A stretch of 64,000 nt of DNA, from assembly GCA_050729835.1 (NCBI GenBank), contig JBOHLS010000004.1:1-64000 (forward strand), read 5' to 3'. A model generated the notes under the pieces. It ran no database searches. It was given only the letters and a program-made list of their open reading frames with translations, and was not told the origin of the DNA. The DNA comes from REEB95 sp050729835. Its GTDB lineage: Bacteria > Pseudomonadota > Alphaproteobacteria > ATCC43930 > CGMCC-115725. A program made the translations under genes and the position numbers. This document shows positions 18,436 to 26,089 of this stretch, one piece after another (positions within the stretch are counted from its first letter, which is position 1; every line of letters starts with the position of its first letter).

Positions 18436-19122
18436 ATGTCGAAACATCTTGCGTGGACTCTTGCCTTGATCGCGACTTGCATGCTCTCGCTCACCAGCGT
18501 GGCGCGGACCGACTTGAACACCGCGACCGGTGCACCACTGATCGCGCCGTACGACAGCGCGACGATATTCCATGCCAATACTTCGGTCTTTCCGCAGTGG
18601 ACCGACGTGATGCGCCGCGCCGCGGAGCAGCTGCGTCGGCCGCAAGTTTGCGCCGGCAACGGCGCCTGCAGGCCCGCCGAATGGCGCGCGCTCATTGACG
18701 AGATCAGCGGGCGGCCGCTGATGGCGAAGCTCCAGATCGTCAACACTGCGCTCAACGCGCTGCCCTATGTCATGGCGCGGTAGAACTGACACCGACCGTC
18801 CCATTGGGAAACTCCGTTCGAGTTCCTGGCACGCGGCGGCCAGTGAGAGGATTACGCGATCGCCAAGTATCTGGCGCTGCATGCGGCCGGCGTCGGCGAC
18901 GACACGATGCGCGTGCTGATCGTGCACGATACCGATCTGGGCGTGGACCATGCGGTCTTCATGGCCGACGTCGCCGGCACGCCCTATCTGCTCGACAATC
19001 TCAACCCCCGCATCGTGCCCGTCGCCGACGCGCCGCAGTACCGGCCCTATTACGGGATCAATTTGAGCGGATACTGGACGTATCCCACCGGTCGCGGCAT
19101 GGCCGTGGCGAACGAGCGCTGA
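18436..19122 (+). pseudogene. Transglutaminase-like Cys protease (BTLCP), three stops
   Basis: Read through in one frame this encodes a secreted bacterial transglutaminase-like cysteine proteinase (PF06035-type, the LapG relatives that cut periplasmic adhesins). It begins with ATG behind GGAGG and a signal peptide (MSKHLAWTLALIATCMLSL). The N-terminal half is open to 18780. It then meets TAG (18781), TGA (18787) and TGA (18844), after which the same frame continues with EDYAIAKYLALHAAGVGDD, the catalytic His in DHAVFMADV and the family ending DNLNPRIVPV…YGINLSGYW. The family motif is G-D-C-E-D-Y-A, so the third stop replaces the catalytic Cys codon. No frameshift is needed; the gene is dead as read. 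Confidence 0.85.
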
Positions 19123-19127
19123 CGTCC

Positions 19128-19548
19128 ATGACGCGCACATTGCTCTCGAGGATTTCGGCAAGAGCCGGCGGCTGCTGGCGCGCATCTTGGCGCTGCACGG
19201 ACACGACGTGACTGTCGCCGCCGACGGCGCCGAGGGGTGCGCGCGCTCGACGCCAGCCGGCACGACAGTCTGCCGTTCGACCTGGTCATCACCGAACAGG
19301 TCATGCCGGTCAACGACGGCTTCGACGTGATCCACACCGCCTGTACGCTGCCGCAGCGACCGAAGATTCTCGTGATCGATCACCCCTTCGTCGGCGGCAC
19401 GATCGCGCCGAACCGGCCCAACTATCTGCGCATGACGCTCGATCTCGGCGCCGATCAGTTCCTGGCCAATCCGGTGCGGCTGCGTGCGCTGACGACCATC
19501 ATCGATGCGCTGCTCGCCGAAGATGTCGAGCTGCGCCGCGCCGGCTGA
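19128..19548 (+). pseudogene. Frameshifted receiver-domain protein
   Basis: Remnant of a stand-alone CheY-like receiver. Pieces lie in three frames: MTRTLL from ATG 19128, then EDFGKSRRLLARILALHGHD with VTVAADGAE in the frame of 19121, then RALDASRHDSLPFDLVITEQ and the rest of the domain in the frame of 19237. Breaks fall near 19145 and 19230; the second looks like loss of one base in a 'gaggcgctgcgcgcg' type context. The normal phosphoacceptor position (T-D-x-x-M-P) reads T-E-Q-V-M-P, so Asp is replaced by Glu. It begins six bases after the dead protease gene, and the two probably formed one unit. Confidence 0.75.
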
Positions 19549-19571
19549 GTGATACGGCAACCGACCGGCCT

Positions 19572-20981
19572 TCAGCGCGCCGCGGCGGCGCACGCCTTGA
19601 GCGCGGGGTAGCGCGCCAGCAAGCCGGCGCACTCGGCCATCGCCTCGACGTCGTTGAAGACCGGCACGCCGGCGGCTTCCATGGCGGCGAACCATTCGGC
19701 CTTGCCGGGCAACGTGCCCATCATCGAATAAAGCAGCAACAGCGGCACCGCTGGCGCCAGTGCCGCCATGCGCGCGACCACCGGCGCGGCATCGACCATG
19801 AAAGGCACGACGTGGATGCCCAGGATGGCGTCGAAGGCGCCGGCGCCGTGCTTCGCCGCGGCTTCGAGCGTGAAGCCGAAGCGGTCCTCGCGCGCGTCGG
19901 CCAGCAGGTCGATCGGATTGGCGACCGCCGCCTCGGGCGGCAGGATAGCGCACAGCACCGCCGCCATCGCCGCCGGCAGATCGGGCAGATCGAGGTCCTG
20001 CGCTGCCGCCTCGTCGGCGCATAGCACGCCCGGCCCGCCCGAGTTGGAGAGAATCAGCATACGCCGGCCGATGCCCTGTGGAAAGCTGCCGAAGCCTTTG
20101 GCCGCGAGCAGCAGCTGGCGCAGGCTTTTGACGCGCAGGAGACAGGCCGCGCGGCAGAGCGTCTCGATCCGGGCCTCGCCTTGCGCCGGCGCGCCGGTAT
20201 GCCGTCGGGCCGCCGCCGCGCCGGATTCGGTGCGGCCGCCGATCAGCGCGACGACCGGTTTCTTGGCCACCACCGCGCGCGCGACGCGGGCGAAGCGGGC
20301 CTCGTCCTCGACACTCTCGATATAGAGCAGAACCGTCGAGATTGCATCCTGGGCGCCGAGATATTCGAGATAGTCGGTGACGCCGAGCTGCACGGCGTTG
20401 CCGACCGAGACCAACGAGCCCAGCGGCACGGTGAGGCTTTTCGAGGCGGCAATCGCCTCCTCGCCGAGCGCGCCCGACTGGGTGATGAAGGCTGCCATGC
20501 CGTGCCGGTTGGGACCCAAGGGCATGTCGCGCAGGAACGTAGCGGCGAAGCGCGCACCCGGCAGCAAATGGATGATGCCGGCGCAGTTGGGCCCGACGAC
20601 GGCGAGCTTTTCCCGCGCGATCAGCGCGCGCAGTTCTTTGTCGCGCGCCAGGCCTGCCTCGCCCGCCTCGGCGAAGCCGCCTGGCAGGATGATGAGGTTG
20701 CGGTGGCCAGTCGTCGCCGCCTCGCGCACGGCGTCAAGGATCAGATCCGGCCGGATGACGATGACGGCAAGCTCGGCCGGTCGGTCGAGCTCGGCGAGCG
20801 ACTTGCGCGCCGCGATTCCGAACATCGTGCCGCCCTTGGGATTGACCGGCACGATCTCGCCGGCGAAGCCCACGATGCGCAGGTTCTGGAGCACCGCGCC
20901 GCCCGACGAGGTCGGCCGCTCAGCTGCGCCGACCACGGCGACGCTCCGGGGTGCGAAGAACGGCTTGAGATCGCGCGCCAT
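19572..20981 (-). CDS. Acyl/acetyl-CoA ligase alpha-type subunit (CoA-binding)
   Basis: A 469-residue protein matching the alpha part of ADP-forming acyl-CoA synthetases. It has an N-terminal CoA-binding Rossmann domain (SVAVVGAAERPTSSGGAVLQ), a succinyl-CoA-ligase-like domain (ITQSGALGEEAI, VSVGNAVQLGVTDYLEYLG) and the phosphohistidine loop ESGAAAARRHTGAP with His261. A third flavodoxin-like domain follows (ILSNSGGPGVLCADE). The ATP-grasp (beta) domain that many homologues carry at the C-terminus is absent, and no separate beta gene is in the window. Its start ATG shares one base with the xth stop (TAATG), so translation is coupled to xth. Confidence 0.85.
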   Translation of the reverse strand: MARDLKPFFAPRSVAVVGAAERPTSSGGAVLQNLRIVGFAGEIVPVNPKGGTMFGIAARKSLAELDRPAELAVIVIRPDLILDAVREAATTGHRNLIILPGGFAEAGEAGLARDKELRALIAREKLAVVGPNCAGIIHLLPGARFAATFLRDMPLGPNRHGMAAFITQSGALGEEAIAASKSLTVPLGSLVSVGNAVQLGVTDYLEYLGAQDAISTVLLYIESVEDEARFARVARAVVAKKPVVALIGGRTESGAAAARRHTGAPAQGEARIETLCRAACLLRVKSLRQLLLAAKGFGSFPQGIGRRMLILSNSGGPGVLCADEAAAQDLDLPDLPAAMAAVLCAILPPEAAVANPIDLLADAREDRFGFTLEAAAKHGAGAFDAILGIHVVPFMVDAAPVVARMAALAPAVPLLLLYSMMGTLPGKAEWFAAMEAAGVPVFNDVEAMAECAGLLARYPALKACAAAAR

Positions 20982-21775
20982 TAACCTACCTGAAGCAGAA
21001 TCGGCACGTGATCCGACGCCAGATTCCAGTCGCGCGCCGTCTTGTGGACGCGTGTCGCCTTGAGCGCGGGCTGGAGCGCCGGCGAGACCCAGATGTGATC
21101 GAGGCGGCGGCCGCGATCGGACTTGGCCCAGTCCCGGTTGCGGTAGCTCCACCAAGTGTAGAGCCGCTCGGCCGGCGGGATGAAGTGCCGCACCGCGTCG
21201 ACGAAGGCCCCACGTTTCTGGAGAAGCGAAAGCTTCTCCACTTCAATGGGCGTGTGGCTTACTACTTTGAGGAGTTGTCGATGCGACCAAACATCCGTTT
21301 CAAGGGGCGCGACGTTGAGATCGCCGACCAGGATCATGGTCTTGCGCCGCGCCTTCTCGCCGGCGAAATACGACGACAGCTCGTCGAGGAAGCGGAGCTT
21401 GTGGGCGAATTTTGGATTGGCCTCGGGATTGGGAATATCTCCGCCGGCCGGAACGTAGAGATTGTGGAGCTCGACATCGCCGGGCAGCCCCACGACCGCG
21501 TGGCGGCAGTCCTCGCGTTCGCACCAGCTTTGCGTCCGCGGGTTGGCGAGCGGCAGGCGGGACAGGATCGCGACGCCGTTATAGCCCTTCATGCCGTGGA
21601 CCAGCATGTGTCGGTAGCCGAGCTTGGCCACGGCGTCGCGCGGAAAGAACTCGTCCGGCGTCTTGGTCTCCTGGAGGCAGATGACGTCGGGCGCGAGCTG
21701 CGCCGCGAGGCGCTTCAGGTTCGCAAGCCTGAGCCGCACCGAGTTGATGTTCCAGGTGACGAGGGTGAAGGCCAT
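20981..21775 (-). CDS. xth: Exodeoxyribonuclease III (AP endonuclease)
   Basis: DNA repair nuclease that cuts at abasic sites and degrades 3' ends. At 264 residues it matches the exonuclease III family: TLVTWNINSVRLRL with the metal-binding Asn, CLQETKTPDEFFP with the catalytic Glu, VGDLNVAPLETDVW, and the C-terminal SDRGRRLDHIWVSPAL and SDHVPILLQ with the catalytic His. The ATG at 21775 is chosen because the upstream 36 codons are Pro/Ala/Arg-rich and unconserved. It sits in a minus-strand run with the PaaA-like and unknown genes upstream and a CoA-ligase-like gene coupled downstream. Confidence 0.96.
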   Translation of the reverse strand: MAFTLVTWNINSVRLRLANLKRLAAQLAPDVICLQETKTPDEFFPRDAVAKLGYRHMLVHGMKGYNGVAILSRLPLANPRTQSWCEREDCRHAVVGLPGDVELHNLYVPAGGDIPNPEANPKFAHKLRFLDELSSYFAGEKARRKTMILVGDLNVAPLETDVWSHRQLLKVVSHTPIEVEKLSLLQKRGAFVDAVRHFIPPAERLYTWWSYRNRDWAKSDRGRRLDHIWVSPALQPALKATRVHKTARDWNLASDHVPILLQVG

Positions 21776-21785
21776 GCGCCGCGCA

Positions 21786-22355
21786 CTAGAACACGAAGCA
21801 GGTTCCGCCGACAATGCCAAGCGGCCAGCGGCCGGCGGCGAAGAGCTCGGTCTTGGCGGCGAAAGCGCGCCCGGCTTCGCCACCGGCGAGCAGCGCGAGA
21901 CCGTTCTGGTGGCAGGCTTGCGCCGCCGCGCCGCCCGCGACCTTGGCCAGCGCCTCGTCGTCGAGACCGGCGCGGGCCAGCGCCGCGGCGGCGCGATCGC
22001 GCAGCATCGACGCGCTTTCGGTGATCGTAGTCAGGGCCACAAGCAGCGGCTCCTGGCCGAAGCGGACGGCGCCCTGGCGCTGCAGCCCCTGTTCGCAGGC
22101 GCTTTCGGCCTGCCACCAATCGCGGCTCCAATCCGACCGCTGGGCGGTTGCGGCGGCGTCACGCCAGCCGGAGACCGGCGTGACCGGGCACGGCGCGAGG
22201 CCGAGTGCCGCGACATAGCGTTCGGCGGCGGTGATCACGGACGGCGTCAGCACCGTGCCAACCGTGGCGAACCATTTGAGGCGGGGAATTTCGGCAACAA
22301 AGGCGGCGAGTTGCACCAAGACGACGTCGGCCTCGCCGCGTGTCGCCCCGCTCAC
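21786..22355 (-). CDS. Unknown 189-aa protein coupled to PaaA-like gene
   Basis: I do not recognise this family. The GTG start overlaps the stop of the upstream PaaA-like gene (GTGA), so the two are translationally coupled. The protein is mainly helical by composition (long Ala/Glu/Leu runs), with the features KWFATVGTVLTPSVITAAER, a Trp-rich piece SDWSRDWWQAESACEQGLQ and a C-terminal WPLGIVGGTCFVF. It contains several Cys (in LAPCPV, SACEQ, AQACHQ, GGTCFVF). The tight link to a ferritin-fold oxygenase-like protein makes a partner or accessory subunit a reasonable guess only. It is absent from any operon I remember for phenylacetate degradation. Confidence 0.7.
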   Translation of the reverse strand: MSGATRGEADVVLVQLAAFVAEIPRLKWFATVGTVLTPSVITAAERYVAALGLAPCPVTPVSGWRDAAATAQRSDWSRDWWQAESACEQGLQRQGAVRFGQEPLLVALTTITESASMLRDRAAAALARAGLDDEALAKVAGGAAAQACHQNGLALLAGGEAGRAFAAKTELFAAGRWPLGIVGGTCFVF

Positions 22356-23062
22356 GCCGCTTCGGCGACCGCGGGCAGCTTGAGCTTGAGATGGCCCTCG
22401 ACGAGCGCACGCACGCGCTGCAGAAAATCGGCGCGCATGTCCTCGTTGGTGCGCTGCTTGATGCCGTATTTGCGATAAAGCGCGTTGTTCGCCGAATCCG
22501 CCTTGCCGAAGAAGGCCGGCATCATCGGAAAATAACGGTCGATGGCGGACTGCACTTTCTTGCGGCCGTCCGCGGTCTTGATCAGCTCGGTGCAGGTGTC
22601 CTTGCCGAACTGCGAGTGAAAGATCTCCTCCGGCATCGTCACCTTCGCCAGGTTCCTGAGCGGCAGGAAGCTGCACTGCATCAGGTCCTCGACCTGGATG
22701 ATCTCGGCGAGATCGGCCAACAGCTTGACGACGCAGAATTCCTCCCAGGTCTTGAGCGGGAACTCGAAGATCGACAGCGGCTTGCGGCCTTCGGGCGTCA
22801 TCTCGGCTTCGGAAATGCCCATCTGCTCGCCGAGCTGGCGGAAGCGGACATGGTGGCCGTATTCCTCCATGGCGATGCGGCAGGTGAGCCACTTGAGATA
22901 GGGCGTCGGCGCCAACGCGATCGCTGGCTCGTCGTAGACCCGCGCGCCGTAAAGCTCGTTGACCGCGTGGCTGCGGACGATCTTGCGCACGGCAAGCCGA
23001 TACTCGTCGGGCGCCGCCTTGAGGGCGTCGACGGATTTGATCGGGGCGGCGGTCGCGTTCAT
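22352..23062 (-). CDS. PaaA/PaaC-like ferritin-fold protein
   Basis: A 236-residue protein of the phenylacetic-acid catabolic (PaaA_PaaC) ferritin-like family. Putative di-iron ligands are seen as Glu in SHAVNELYGARV, Glu-x-x-His in AMEEYGHHVRF, Glu in LAEIIQVEDLMQ and Glu-x-x-His in MPEEIFHSQFGKD, in the expected helix order. True PaaA is about 310 residues and comes with paaBCDE; none of those is here, so this is a paralogue rather than phenylacetyl-CoA epoxidase. Neighbours are an SDR upstream and an unknown coupled gene downstream. The start is preceded by AAAGGAAG and a palindrome 23 bases upstream. Substrate unknown. Confidence 0.8.
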   Translation of the reverse strand: MNATAAPIKSVDALKAAPDEYRLAVRKIVRSHAVNELYGARVYDEPAIALAPTPYLKWLTCRIAMEEYGHHVRFRQLGEQMGISEAEMTPEGRKPLSIFEFPLKTWEEFCVVKLLADLAEIIQVEDLMQCSFLPLRNLAKVTMPEEIFHSQFGKDTCTELIKTADGRKKVQSAIDRYFPMMPAFFGKADSANNALYRKYGIKQRTNEDMRADFLQRVRALVEGHLKLKLPAVAEAA

Positions 23063-23084
23063 GGTCCGCTTCCTTTGGCTAAAA

Positions 23085-23102
23085 TTCTATAGGTCTATAG
23101 AA
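23085..23102. promoter_or_regulatory. Palindromic operator candidate TTCTATAG-GT-CTATAGAA
   Basis: A perfect 8-base inverted repeat with a 2-base centre lies 23 bases upstream of the PaaA-like start and 9 bases beyond the SDR stop. On the minus strand the half-site nearer the gene (TATAGAAT) could also serve as a -10 element, so a dimeric regulator binding here would cover the promoter. AT-rich sequence is unusual for this genome, which makes chance less likely. Confidence 0.5.
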
Positions 23103-23110
23103 ACACCCTA

Positions 23111-24031
23111 TCAAAGAACCGGCTGATTCGCAAACGCCTCGAGATCGGTTTCGAGCGCCACGAAATGCGGCGCCAGAGCGGCCATGGCGGCGCCGATTCC
23201 GTCCGGTGTTTTGGCGACGGCCTTCGCCGCCGGCCGCGACTGCGACAACAGGAAAACCTCGCGGCCGCGCACGCCGAAGAGCTGACCGGTGATCGCGGCA
23301 CCGGCGTCGCCGGCCAGATACGTCACCAGATCGGCGACCGGCCGCGCCGGAATCTTCATCGCCGTGTCCTTGTAGGCCTGCTGCGCCGGATTCTGCGGCT
23401 TGATGCTTTCCGTGACGCGGGTGGCGGCAAAGGGCGCGATGGCGTTGCAGGCGACTTGGCTGCGCGCCAGGTCGAGCGCCGTGACGCGCGTCAGGCCGGT
23501 GAGTCCGGCTTTCGAGGCGGCATAGGCCGCCTGGCCATAATTGCCGTAGAAGCCCGCGGTCGAGACCAGGTTGACAATACGGCCCCAGGCGCCGCCGCCG
23601 CGCTTGGCCTTGGCCTGGTCGCGCAGCACCAGCGCCGCCGCCGCGATCGTATAGAACGGCGCGAATAGGTTGGTGCGCAACACCGCCTCCCAGTCGCCGG
23701 GATCGGCCTTGAAGACGAAGGCATCGCGCAGGATGGCGGCGTTGTTGACCAGGATGTCGAGGCCGCCGAAGCGGCCGACGGCGAAGTCGACCGCGGCCTT
23801 GGCGGCCGATGGCGCGGCGATGCTTTCGCCGAAGGCGGCGGCGCGCTCGCCCAGCGCCTGGGCCAGGGATTCGGCCACCGTGAGATCGGCGCCGATGCCG
23901 GCGATGCTGGTGCCATTGTCGGCAATGACCACGGCGGCGCCCGCCTGGTGCAAGGCCTCGGCGATGGCGCGGCCGATGCCGCGGCCGCCGCCGGTCACCA
24001 GCGCCACCCGGCCGTTCAGCGTCCCACTCAT
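23111..24031 (-). CDS. Short-chain dehydrogenase/reductase
   Basis: NAD(P)-dependent oxidoreductase of the SDR superfamily, 306 residues, longer than classical 250-residue forms. Cofactor motif VTGGGRGIGRAIAEAL near residue 10, NNAAILRD for the NNAG motif, catalytic Ser in NLVSTAGFYGNYGQ and Tyr-x-x-x-Lys in AAYAASKAG. The extra C-terminal segment (RGREVFLLSQSRPAAK) and overall pattern resemble the dehydrogenase unit of multifunctional beta-oxidation enzymes, suggesting an acyl-CoA-type substrate; that is inference. ATG at 24031 gives the motif at the usual distance. The PaaA-like gene follows on the same strand after 48 bases with its own operator-like palindrome. Confidence 0.88.
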   Translation of the reverse strand: MSGTLNGRVALVTGGGRGIGRAIAEALHQAGAAVVIADNGTSIAGIGADLTVAESLAQALGERAAAFGESIAAPSAAKAAVDFAVGRFGGLDILVNNAAILRDAFVFKADPGDWEAVLRTNLFAPFYTIAAAALVLRDQAKAKRGGGAWGRIVNLVSTAGFYGNYGQAAYAASKAGLTGLTRVTALDLARSQVACNAIAPFAATRVTESIKPQNPAQQAYKDTAMKIPARPVADLVTYLAGDAGAAITGQLFGVRGREVFLLSQSRPAAKAVAKTPDGIGAAMAALAPHFVALETDLEAFANQPVL

Positions 24032-24094
24032 GGCGCCGCATCGTGCATGGAAAAGGATGCCGGTCAAGGCAGCCAAGGCCTTGAAACGACGGCC

Positions 24095-24135
24095 AAAATA
24101 AAAGGCGCCCGACCAGGGGGGAGTGGCCGGGCGCC
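24095..24135 (-). terminator. Intrinsic terminator
   Basis: Read on the minus strand, GGCGCCCG (24128-24135) and CGGGCGCC (24104-24111) form an 8-base GC stem, followed by TTTTATTTT (complement of 24095-24103). It ends transcription coming from the hydrolase/peptidase pair, or from a small RNA within 24136-24285, before the SDR gene. Confidence 0.75.
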
Positions 24136-24285
24136 CGAAGTCCCTTGGGGAGTCGAAGGGTCTAATGCGGCCCCCCGGCCCATCCGCGACAAGCGCGGAC
24201 GGCTTCTGAATCCCTACTTAGGGAACAATCCGGGCGATTTTGAGGAGCGAGGCATGCAAAAGACGCACCCGCCGCATGCCTGGAT
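24136..24285 (-). other. Gene-free stretch with clustered hairpins
   Basis: No protein-coding signal is visible. Three short inverted repeats precede the terminator: CCCTT/AAGGG (24142-24160), TCCGCG/CGCGGA (24183-24199) and TCCCTA/TAGGGA (24211-24224). With the terminator at 24095-24135 this gives four hairpins in about 130 bases, which could be the 3' untranslated region of the upstream operon or a small RNA on the minus strand. No convincing promoter was found. Confidence 0.35.
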
Positions 24286-25218
24286 TCAAGAACAGCCCAG
24301 CCAGCGCCGCACCAGCGCCAAGAGCCGCGGCGGTTCTTCCTGGATCATCAGGTGGCCGATGCCGGCGAGCTGGGTCAGGCGCGCGTGCTTCATCCGCCGC
24401 GCCATTTCCGGCATGGCGCGCGCGACCCAGTCGCGGTCCGGCCGGTTCGGATCGCCGCCGACTAGATCGAGCGGCCGCGCGACGCGATGGAGATGCGACC
24501 AAGCGTCGCTGTGGCGGTGGGTTGTGAAGATCGCGGCCTCGACCTCGGGCGGCGAGGCGAGGGTGAAGTCGCCGCCGGCTTTGGGCTTGAGCGCGGCGCG
24601 GCAATGTGCCACGAGCATCGCGGGCGCGAAACGCGCGAACGGGCTGTTGCCGCCCTTGAGGCGATCATGGAAGGCTTCGACGCTCGGCCAGTCGGCGCGG
24701 CGCCGCTTGGCGCCTTCGACCAGCCGCGCCTGGATCGTCTCGGCCTCCGCGCGCACCGGCGATTCCGGCGGCGGAAAAATCGGCGGCTCGAGCAGCATGA
24801 CGCCAGCGAAATCAGGCAGCTGGCCGGCAGCGGCGAGATCGAGCGCCGCAGCGCCGCCGAGCGAATGGCCGAGATAGGACAGCGGCGTCGCGCCGAGCCG
24901 CGTAACGACGGCTTCGGCGACCGCGCGCAGATCGTCGGCGAAGCGGGCGACGTGAAAGACTTGATCAAGCGGACCGGCCGGCCAGGCGGCGGCGCCATGG
25001 CCACGCGCGTCGAAGGCGAAGACGCGAACGTCGCGCGCGAGATCGCGTAGCCACGGGCCGTAGGATCCGGCCGGCAGGCCGTTGGCGTGGCCGAGCAGCA
25101 ACGCCGCGCCGGCGGCGCCGGACGGACGCAACGCGTAGACCGGCAGTGTCGCGCCATCCGGCATCGCGACGGTGAAGACCTCATCGGCTTCGGCGAGCGA
25201 GCGGAACTCGTCGCTCAT
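24286..25218 (-). CDS. Alpha/beta-hydrolase
   Basis: A 310-residue alpha/beta-hydrolase fold protein. An oxyanion-hole region (LLLGHANGLPAGSYGPW) is followed by FAFDARGHG, the nucleophile elbow GHSLGG (Ser in SYLGHSLGGAAAL) and the C-terminal His in QLAGIGHLMIQEEP. The form is typical of esterases or haloperoxidase/epoxide-hydrolase-like enzymes, and the substrate is not predictable. Its ATG overlaps the stop of the C26 peptidase gene (ATGA), so the two are coupled. An intrinsic terminator lies downstream after a hairpin-rich stretch. Confidence 0.85.
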   Translation of the reverse strand: MSDEFRSLAEADEVFTVAMPDGATLPVYALRPSGAAGAALLLGHANGLPAGSYGPWLRDLARDVRVFAFDARGHGAAAWPAGPLDQVFHVARFADDLRAVAEAVVTRLGATPLSYLGHSLGGAAALDLAAAGQLPDFAGVMLLEPPIFPPPESPVRAEAETIQARLVEGAKRRRADWPSVEAFHDRLKGGNSPFARFAPAMLVAHCRAALKPKAGGDFTLASPPEVEAAIFTTHRHSDAWSHLHRVARPLDLVGGDPNRPDRDWVARAMPEMARRMKHARLTQLAGIGHLMIQEEPPRLLALVRRWLGCS

Positions 25219-26033
25219 GCTCCGCGTCCGGCGCGGCGCGCGACGCGGGCGCGACAGGCCTCGCCGAAGGCCCGGAACAACGCGCGCGAGAAATCGTTGT
25301 CGCCGACGCGATGCTCGGGATGCCACTGCACGCCGACGACGAAGCGCGCGGCGGGCGCGCGCACCGCCTCGATCTGGCCGTCAGGCGCAGTGGCCTCGAC
25401 CGCGAGCCCGGGCGCCAGCCGATCGATACCCTGACAATGCAGCGAATTGACCGTGACGGTCGCGACGCCGGCGAGCGCGGCAAAGAGGCCGCCGGGCACG
25501 AGGCGAACGTCGTGGGCGTCGTAGGCGTAACGCGCGTCGAGCGGCCGGTCGGGCTCGGCGCGATGATCGAGCCGGCCGGCGACCGCGTGCACCGCCGGAT
25601 GCAGCGTGCCGCCAAGCGCGACGTTGAGCTCCTGGATGCCGCGGCAGATCGCCAGCACCGGTAGGTCGGCGGCGAGCGCGGTGCGGATCAAGGGCAGCAC
25701 CGCGCCGTCGCGTGCCGGGTCGCGCTCGCGCGTCGGATCGGGCGGCGGCCCGCCGTAATGCTTGGACCCGACATCGGAGCGCGCGCCCGGCAGCAGCAAG
25801 CCGTCGAGCCGCGCCACCAGATCGTCCGGCGGAATGTCGTCCAAGGCGGGGATCAGCAGTGGCACCGCATCGGCGCCTTGCCGGACGGCACGGAGATATT
25901 TCTCGACCACGGCGTGCGTCGGCTGTCCGCGCAGCGGACGGGTGCAACATTGCACGCCGACCAGCGGCGCGGATTGTTTGGCGGATGGCGGGAGATCGGG
26001 GGCCGGCACGAAGCGAAATATTGGCGAAACCAC
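25215..26033 (-). CDS. Class-I glutamine amidotransferase-like peptidase C26 (PuuD-like)
   Basis: A 272-residue gamma-glutamyl hydrolase of the C26 family, which includes PuuD (gamma-glutamyl-GABA hydrolase of putrescine breakdown). Catalytic Cys is in PVLAICRGIQELNVALGG, with His-x-Glu in GVQWHPEHR, and LDGLLLPGARSDVGSKHYGG fits the family. Homologues begin near SAPLVGVQCC, so a start further inside the first 25 codons is possible. The coupling to an alpha/beta-hydrolase instead of puu genes makes the natural substrate uncertain. An FAD amine oxidase plus aldehyde dehydrogenase pair of Puu-like type is 15 kb away. Confidence 0.85.
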   Translation of the reverse strand: MVSPIFRFVPAPDLPPSAKQSAPLVGVQCCTRPLRGQPTHAVVEKYLRAVRQGADAVPLLIPALDDIPPDDLVARLDGLLLPGARSDVGSKHYGGPPPDPTRERDPARDGAVLPLIRTALAADLPVLAICRGIQELNVALGGTLHPAVHAVAGRLDHRAEPDRPLDARYAYDAHDVRLVPGGLFAALAGVATVTVNSLHCQGIDRLAPGLAVEATAPDGQIEAVRAPAARFVVGVQWHPEHRVGDNDFSRALFRAFGEACRARVARRAGRGA

Positions 26034-26089
26034 GCCGCGCCAGCAACGCGCTTATCGCGGGGGTGGCCTGCGCGCCAAGAGCGCGGTGC

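Noticed and set aside
18844..18846. TGA as selenocysteine in a cysteine-protease active site
   Set aside because: Two further in-frame stops (18781, 18787) lie upstream and the flanking Asp of the motif is lost; simple decay explains all three.
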